Shown: positions 31,369 to 37,875 of the stretch, one piece after another | How positions within the stretch are numbered: position 1 is the stretch's first letter | Layout: each line of letters begins with the position of its first letter | Origin: Hypholoma sublateritium FD-334 SS-4 | Lineage: Eukaryota; Basidiomycota; Agaricomycetes; Agaricales; Strophariaceae | Length of the DNA: 37,875 bases | Direction: 5' to 3' | Assembly (NCBI GenBank): GCA_000827495.1 | Contig: KN817727.1 | Location: forward strand, 1-37,875 | Notes under the pieces: model-generated | The model's input: the letters and a program-made list of their open reading frames with translations, nothing else | What the model was told of the DNA's origin: nothing | The model's database searches: none | Position numbers and translations under genes: made by a program

Positions 31369-31926
31369 TCAAGCGAAGTTACCCTGGTTCCACGCACTAG
31401 AGGTGTTGGTTGCTTCCGTAATGACTTCCGGATGCGCTGCAGACTGGTACCCCACGCGAATATTTGGCCCCGTCGTAAAAATGGCACAGAGCAGTCCGGA
31501 ATTCGCAGCGGTCTCGTACTTGCGGCTGCTCAGGAAGTCCTCCGGCCAAGTGCCTGGAGTATCGCTTGTGCTGCATAGCTCGTGCAGCAGGCTGGCCTTG
31601 TCGATGAAGTAAAGGCGGATCTGCACACCCGCGATATGTCAGTCAGAGTCGTGACACGACTGCATGAGCTAGTGACTGAAGCGTACCTGGTCCGTATTTC
31701 CTTCCGGCCAAGCAACGACGGCAATAGGTGTGTTGATTCTCACTTTCTCCGCCGCTACGACGATACACTCTGTGTAAACAGGGTTGTTCACGGCTGCACC
31801 TGTCCCCGCCGCTTCGTGGATAGATCCGTCTGCGCTTTGGTAATAGATACGGGTGGCGGACCCTCCGGTTAATAATACGGCAGCAGCGTTGCTGCCCAAG
31901 TAATTTGTAGCCAGAGTGGTGGGCAT
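31369..31926 (-). CDS. Fungal fucose-lectin-like protein (AAL family), half-size, 163 aa
   Basis: Two exons on the minus strand, 31926-31687 and 31620-31369, separated by a 66-nt intron in phase 0. Three beta-propeller blade repeats are visible, each starting with an R-hydrophobic-Y type strand: TRIYYQSADGSIHEA (from Arg26), IRLYFID..LLHEL (from Arg82) and IRVGYQSAAHPEVITEA (from Arg135). In the AAL family, Arg, Glu and Trp of neighbouring blades bind fucose. Blade 2 shows Arg82, Glu94 and Trp105, blade 3 shows Arg135, Glu149 and Trp157, and blade 1 lacks an obvious Trp. AAL has about 310 residues and six blades, so this protein would supply half a propeller and could dimerise (inference). 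There is no signal peptide, as in other fungal cytoplasmic lectins thought to act in defence. The gene is convergent with the C2 gene and has a 5'-UTR intron. Confidence 0.82.
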
Positions 31927-31937
31927 GTTTCCTATTT

Positions 31938-31991
31938 CTGTGAAAAATAATGCCTAAGGGTAAGGTAGAGAGGTACATGGAATATACTTAC
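31938..31991 (-). other. 5'-UTR intron of the lectin gene
   Basis: On the minus strand, CAG|GTAAGTAT at 31991 and a TTTTTCACAG acceptor ending at 31938, eleven bases before the start codon at 31926. Length is 54 nt, typical for this genome. Splice sites are strong; there is no transcript evidence. Confidence 0.6.
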
Positions 31992-32125
31992 CTGACTTGA
32001 ACGTGAATCACCTCGTGAATCACGCGTTGAATCAAACCAGAATCAAAGTAGAATCTTCATCTCTGACTGTCCCTATTGACTACTCAGGCCTTCCGAATTG
32101 CAGAGCAAAGGGCTCCTAACGTCGA

Positions 32126-32133
32126 TTTATATA
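32126..32133 (-). promoter_or_regulatory. TATA box of the lectin gene
   Basis: TATATAAA on the minus strand, about 135 nt upstream of the 5'-UTR intron donor. It limits the space left for the 5' end of the neighbouring Helitron if the lectin gene is host DNA. Confidence 0.5.
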
Positions 32134-32311
32134 TGCCTATATGTATCAGCATATTCCATAGAATGTTCTATCATCGTTCCATAGCCACCGAATAGCATCG
32201 AATTAATTTCCTATTTCATGACACCAGAAGCCAGTACGTCCTTGCTTTTTCCGTTTGTTTTTTTTTCGGAGAAATGTAAAGGCCGGAAAGTTTTTACAGC
32301 GAACTTGAAGC
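32134..32311. other. Interval between lectin promoter and Helitron gene; probable left Helitron boundary
   Basis: These 178 bases separate the lectin TATA box from the Helitron start codon. They should hold the Helitron promoter and, unless the element extends further left, its 5'-TC terminus. Several A|TC positions exist (for example near 32144, 32171 and 32197), and I cannot choose between them. A T9 run lies near 32260. Confidence 0.35.
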
Positions 32312-35300
32312 ATGCCTGAGAGAGTCCAGGCGAAAATAGGAAGACACGCTAGTAGTATCTCATTTGTCACCAGAGGATTGCCACTCGCATCGGGTAACGT
32401 CTTTCAGGATCCGACTCAAGGATCGTCGCAATCTGAGAGTCTCATGACTTCAGCTTGTGAGAACAAGTCGTTCCACTATGCGGTACGGATGCAGACAGGT
32501 AGTGTAGAGGATCAGCACGAAGCACGGAAGCATGTAGGATCATGTACGCACAGGCTTTCCTGTCCCATACTACTAAGCAATGTGATACAACCAAAGCTTG
32601 CCCAAGGTCCAACAACGCCCACGAAAGTACAAAATTTTGGGAGTTTGTGGTATGCTTTCTGGTGGTAGTATTCCCACTACGCTTAGTAGTGTGGTCTTAG
32701 GCTCTTTCCCCCCCGATCGTTTTGGCCCATAATACAAGAAACCGAGACATCGGCAGAAATTCGGCCGGAAATCGCCGGCGACAATGAAATTTTCGCCATC
32801 GCGCTCGTCTTGGTTTCAGAAAAGAACGTCATTCCGTCCACCATGCCCTTGCTAATTGACAATCGCCCTGCACACTACCATGCGGTCGCTGGCCTCTGTC
32901 GCCCATGTTTGTCACGATCCTTCTTGGAACGTCAAGGGCTTCCTACCGACTGTCTTTCCGGCCGTTTTTCTGTGACGTACGGAACCCCGGGAAATTGCAA
33001 CACGGAAATCGAAGTTTTGGCAATAATCGAGCCGTATCCTTTTGATGCATTGCTGCCTGTCTCCTGGTTGGAAGCCCGCCACATTGGTGCTGGTGAGTTC
33101 ACTGTTAGCCACATTCCATGTCCCTAACTTTTCCAGACCATCGCTGTTCTTGCTTCGCTGCATCTGTGATGATCCAGGATTTCGCCTCACTCAATCAGTA
33201 TTTGGCCGCTGTACCGGGCCCACCCGAGCGACCCGATACACCCATACAGGCAAGTAGGCTATTTAGTAGAGCTGAATTTGAGGAAGGTTGCAGCAGCCGT
33301 CCTATTATAGCGTCGGGAAGGCCCAATGTNTATGTTGCGGGTGTCCTTGTATCCTACCTGCCTATNGAGGGACTTCGAGGACCGTGCATATCGACTACAT
33401 TTCTCGAGACGAACCACTTACCGTCAGAAGGTATGGCATGTTCCCATTCAATGACTTATACGTCGTTTGCGGGCTACGACACCGAAATCACTGCATTTGT
33501 TATCGTCGAGGATTGCCCTGTCGACGTTATTTTGCCTGCTGATTGGTTCCCGAAGCATTCATTAGAACCAGGTGAGCCTATGGCAGTTTGCTCGTACCAA
33601 TTGCTTATTGCCGTTCAGATTGCAGCCTTTCGTACGATATTTTGCATTATGTTAATGAGAAAACCCCCACGTTAAACGTTCATATCGATCGCGTACTGAA
33701 AGACTTTGTCTTTCCGCAAACTGTCATTCATGACCAAGTTCCTTCGCGCACAGGCGTTCAAATTGGATGCAGTTCGGTCCCCATGGCGCCATTGCCTGAT
33801 ATCCATGGCTATCAGTATTTAAAAGCAACACTTTACGGGTATCGTACTGCGGGTGCTTCTCATCATCTATTTGACGATAACGCGCAGGCAATCTACGATT
33901 TGCTTGAACTGCATGGGCTTCAATGCCACCCCACACTGAGCATACGAGAAAACCGTAACAAGATATTGCAGCATATTTTTCATGGTGATTGTTTTAAACA
34001 CTCCCAAGGTGACGCTAACTCGGGTCTTGTGCATCAAGCATACGGTTGCTATTGTAGTAGCAAGAAACACTGCTCTTCTGATGACGTGCGGCNGAGTTGT
34101 CAACGTTTGTTAGCGCAGAGTACCGCGTCCCAAATCAGCACTGACAGTTTAATTTCTATTTCGGAAAGTATTGGACTGCGTGGTCCATTTCATGGGCCCA
34201 AAAATTTGAGGCAGCGTCTTTTGCTGGGTATCGTACGACACATCGAGCTTAGCTTGGCGAGCTCTGCATGCCGTTTTGAGCTACAGCGACAGTTCGATCC
34301 GCTCAATGATTTATTTCACGGTTTTGAGCGGTTAAGCAAAGGTGCTCTGTTGGCTGTTCTTGAAAGACACGGTATTGAAATTCCTCCTATGAGGGAAAAT
34401 TGTTCGCGGGCAGTGTTATCGAAGCTAATTTTACAGCATATCACAGACGGTATGTGTATGCGAGATCGGACAAGGTCTGCTTGTGATGACATCGCCGATT
34501 CTGTTGCGCCCGGTATCACTTTCGATCAAGCCAACCTTTTATTGCAACAAATCTACTTATTCAAGTCTTTGAAGAAGGTTTTGAGCAAAGCTTCGNTACT
34601 CGTCATGCTANATGTTCATCAAATACCGCACGATCCAGGTCACAGCTATCCCGAACTGAAGCGTATTCTCCAAAGGCATATCAATTCCTTACAGGCAGAG
34701 CTGGACCGTCACAATTGTTCACGGCTTTTGGAGGAGGTCGAAAAAAATAAGCAAGATGCCATTGATTCATGGCCAAACCCTATCTCAAGGACCTTAAAAG
34801 ACCGTTTAGTTTCTTTGTTCAATTACGAAACGTCGACGGACACTCTGCGAACTTCGTGTTGCGCCTCTTGCTCGTCAAAGTTTCGGCTCGCGGAGCTCCA
34901 TAAATTTAACCAACATAATATTGACCTTGCGCCGTTAACACGGCCAGATGTTCCGTCCAACACAGAGTCGGCTGAGCACGATCCTTACTGGGTGCAAGGA
35001 GTTGGTGCCTCGTTCAAACCACCCCGTCATCCGGCATTCCCACCAGATATNGTTATAAATCCTGACGGTGTATCTCTCAGCAGCAACGGGGAATCGTACG
35101 ATGTGGCGCTTTGTTGTACCTGTGCTAATGCACTGAAACGTTCGCAGTTACCCCCACTTGCCCTCGCTAACCATCTCGTTCTTGGTGAGGTACCACCTGA
35201 GCTGCAAGGCCTTACTTCCATAGAGGAGACTATGATAGCTCGCTGTCGGGCAAAATCGTGGATTGTGCAGCTCAACTTTGATGACAAGGATGACCGCAAC

Positions 35301-37875
35301 GAGTCACGTCAATCATTCTGTTCATCAAACACGCAGCGAGGACTGAAAGGTCATGTTATTATACACCCTCAAGACCCGTCCCCTTTACTCGAGTTATTAC
35401 CTCCTTCTGTGGAAGATATCTGTACTCCGATTTGTGTCATTCTTGTTGGGTCCAAAAAACCTAGTAAAGAATGGCTGCGTGAGAAGGCTTCCCCGCTTGT
35501 CGTCCGAAGAGAAAGGGTCCGTGCCGCGCTGCTTTGGTTAATCGCGAATAATCGCCTATATAAAGACGTAGTGTTGGATCACGAAACGCTCGATACCTAT
35601 CCCGAGAACGACATTGCTCCTGTACACATTGAGGTTATGCATCCCATGAAAGATACCGAAGATACGCTTACAGGTTCTTATGATCCCAATACACACCCAG
35701 AAACCGAGAATCCCGCTGCAGCCTGTCAAATTCCCAACGAAATTGCATTTCAAAAAGTTGTCATTTCTGGCGTTGACGCCGCTGCTCCTAGCAGTCAATT
35801 ACGGGCGGCAGCAGTCAGGCACGTCAGCGCAAGCGTCCGGGGCGGCTTTGTCCAGGTTACGCATGGCGCGCAAATATCCAATGAATTCTTTAACGCAGAT
35901 CTGTTTCCAATGATTTATCCAACGCTGTTTCCCTACGGAATCGGCGGTTTTGAGAATTCGAACCGGCACACCTCTTTGTCGCTTAAGCGCCAAGTTGCGC
36001 ATTTTTTTTCGTTGGACGATGAACGATTTCGGCTCCATGGATCATTTTTATTTATCGNGTTTAGTGTACTTCAGAAGAGAGCAATNTTGTTACACACAGG
36101 TTTACGTGTCAAGTCTACTAGCTTTGATCACTTCTCAGAGACGTTGGCTTCAATTAATGAAGATACAATACGAACCGTCTGCGATCGTGTTGCCTCGGGT
36201 GACGCTGTCCACCCCAACAGCGCAGACGAAGCCAAAATATTATCCCTGCTTAACGAGGTCAATGCTGTTGCCGGTAAAGTCCCTTGCTCTTCAGCATCTC
36301 GCGTCGCAATGCGCAACGAAATCAGAGGATTAATTATGGAAAAAGGCTTGCCTACTTTTTATCTGACCATAAATCCTGCGGACGTTTACAATCCCGTGCT
36401 TAAATTACTGGCAGGTAATAACATAGACGTCGACAAACTTCTACCGGAGGAAGTACCTAAATGGAAAGATCAATCTGTTCTTGTTGCCAAAAATCCAGCC
36501 ATCTCCGCCGAATTCTTTAATTTATACATGACAAAATTTTGTGAAATTATTTTGGGTTATTCCACGCGCGAAGACCTAAGAGATGGCGGGGTACTTGGGC
36601 GCGTCGGCGCTTATTACGGCTGCGTTGAAGCGCAAGGCCGTGGTTCTTTACATTGCCATATGCTTGTCTGGATCGAGGGCTCCTTGAACTGCGACGAAAT
36701 NCGTTTGAAGGCTGCATGCGATCCCCAGTTCGGCCCTCGTTTAATTGCCTACCTCGACGATGCACTCTCCACGTGTGTTCCGGACGGCTGTTCAGATGTC
36801 AACGTCCCATCCAATTCTTACCAACCGTGTTCCGTTCGAAGCCCAATGCGTGAGGAATATACAGAGAGTGATTATCAGCGTGCCATACAACAGGACTTGC
36901 ACCAATTGGTGAAGGCATGTCAGTTACATGACCACACAGCCACTTGTTGGAAATATTGTCAAGGGAAAAACGCCAAGCGTGTATGTCGATTTGGCCTATC
37001 TGAGGCTAATGTATGTGACCGATCCTATTTTGACGAGGACGGGGACTTACACCTGCGACACCTGCAAGGCATGACGAATACTTTCAATGCGACGATTATA
37101 CGTGCACTACGTTGTAATATGGACATTAAATATCTCGGGTCAGGGCCATCGACAAAGGCTATTATATATTACATTACAGACTATATTACAAAGTCGCAAC
37201 TTAAAATTCATGTCGCGTACGCTGCGCTGCAGGTCGCTATCAATGCACTTGAAGGGGTCGATGTCCTGCCGGATGATATATCAGGTCGTGCTAAAAGATT
37301 ACTTCAGAAATGCGCTTTTAGTATGGTATCTAAACAAGAATTGTCTTCGCAGCAAGTTGTTTCGTTTTTGAGGGACTTTGAAGACCATTTTACCTCGCAT
37401 AGGTTCAACAAAATATACTGGACTTCTATGGAGAGATGCTTACACGCATCGGATCCTTTGGCATCTTCGATACCTTCTATCAGAAATTCGGATGCTGTTG
37501 ACAACGACGATTCTGTCGACGATCAAACGAAGGATCCTATGGAGTCGTTGTGCGAGGCCGAGAACAGTGATTGTTTGGATGAGGAAGAAGACGATGTAGC
37601 AGTCAGGGTCACCGATACCGGCATCTTAACAAAAAAACCTAATCAATTGCAGAGCTATCTCTCTCGTGGCAAGCCATTGGCTGCTATGTCACTCTGGCAG
37701 TATCATTCTTGTGTCGAAAAAACACGGAGGAACGGAAATAACCGCGTGGGTATCGTTGAATGCGAAGCTGCTGAAAATATACCGACGATCAATGTATTTT
37801 TGGACCCGGACACTCGGACCGCGAAGGTGGCGTACGCAAGTAACTACCCGGACGCGGCGACGCACTTCCAACAGA
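32312..37875 (+). mobile_element. Helitron (rolling-circle transposon), right part outside window
   Basis: Defined by its Rep/helicase gene, which starts at 32312 and is still open at the right edge. The HUH Rep core is present; the Pif1-type helicase and the 3' hairpin with CTRR terminus lie outside. Nine ambiguous bases (33330 to 36701) fall in it, as in the LINE at the other end, while the host genes between have none. Confidence 0.9.
32312..37875 (+). CDS. Helitron Rep/helicase protein, N-terminal 1807 residues (3' partial)
   Basis: The spliced model has exons 32312-32649, 32701-33092, 33137-33571 and 33619 onward, with introns of 51, 44 and 47 nt. Phases fit and exon 4 is open for 1418 codons to the edge. 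N-terminally, two related modules of about 85 residues lie in exons 2 and 3. SAP-like helical repeats follow (about 465-740). A DUF6570-like region (about 870-1040) contains LPPLALANHLVLGEVP and SIEETMIARCRAKSW. The Helitron_like_N/Rep part follows, with GLPTFYLTINPADVYNP, the metal-binding HCH motif at residues 1400-1402 (GRGSLHCHMLVW), and the two catalytic tyrosines in YITDYITK (Tyr1573, Tyr1577, Lys1580). This enzyme nicks and joins single strands in rolling-circle transposition. All Rep residues are intact, and the only defects are ambiguous bases. The helicase that should follow is beyond the window. Confidence 0.9.
32843..33571 (+). repeat. Two tandem copies of an N-terminal protein module in the Helitron gene
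   Basis: Module 1 (32843-33092) and module 2 (33300-33571) align at protein level. PCLSRSFLERQGLP matches PCISTTFLETNHLP, and TEIEVLAIIEPYPFDALLPVSWL matches the corresponding run ending in VIVEDCPVDVILPADWF. Both modules end at an intron of phase 1 (split Gly/Asp codon), so exon 3 is phase-symmetric. The DNA itself is no longer similar. The block ending in ILPADW recalls the second half of retropepsin-like domains, but no catalytic DTG/DSG is seen. Confidence 0.65.

Noticed and set aside
1..37875. CRISPR arrays, rRNA genes or a bacterial-type operon
   Set aside because: No regularly spaced repeats or rRNA-like sequence seen; genes are spliced and eukaryotic.

Overview
The window looks like nuclear DNA of a filamentous basidiomycete, most likely an Agaricomycete. 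The evidence is short introns (mostly 44-71 nt, GT..AG), a Tad1-like non-LTR retrotransposon, a long spliced Helitron gene with a DUF6570-like domain, and typical mushroom-type genes (GH30 beta-1,6-galactanase-like, AAL-type lectin, C2-domain protein). Gene models were spliced by hand from reading-frame continuity, splice sites and family similarity held in memory; no database search was possible.

Layout. (1) 1-3774: 3' part of a Tad1/I-type LINE, with the end of its endonuclease, then reverse transcriptase, RNase H, a C-terminal zinc knuckle, a 3' UTR and an A28 tail. (2) 4206-5807 (-): conserved-looking unknown protein with a Cys-rich N-terminus, divergent from (3) 6850-8359 (+): secreted GH30 glycosidase with one intron. 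(4) 9237-10997 (+): RUS/DUF647 membrane protein in seven exons, one of only 10 nt. (5) 10998-14005: about 3 kb between convergent genes, without a convincing gene. (6) 14006-16182 (-): sphingoid-base-1-phosphate phosphatase (Lcb3 type, PAP2 fold), six exons. (7) 16183-23573: 7.4 kb without a supportable gene, much of it very GC/CpG-rich. (8) 23574-26709 (+): bHLH transcription factor related to MiT/TFE, with a 92-residue loop insertion and large low-complexity tracts. (9) a 144-bp tandem duplication downstream of it. (10) 28700-29557 (+): single-pass membrane protein with a C-terminal PPxY motif. (11) 30438-31220 (+): short C2-domain protein. (12) 31369-31991 (-): half-size fucose-lectin-like protein with a 5'-UTR intron. 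(13) 32312 to the right edge (+): Helitron Rep/helicase gene, with three introns and an open frame of at least 1807 residues that runs off the window before the helicase domain.

The genes do not form one pathway. The window is a stretch of mixed host genes (cell-wall or glycan degradation, sphingolipid turnover, transcription control, membrane and lectin proteins) bounded on both sides by mobile elements. All ambiguous bases (n) lie inside the two mobile elements. The most interesting features are the Helitron N-terminal region, which carries a tandemly duplicated domain on a phase-symmetric exon and SAP-like repeats; the MiT/TFE-like factor with an expanded loop downstream of a long gene-free interval; the three-blade lectin next to the Helitron; and the 10-nt microexon of the RUS gene.
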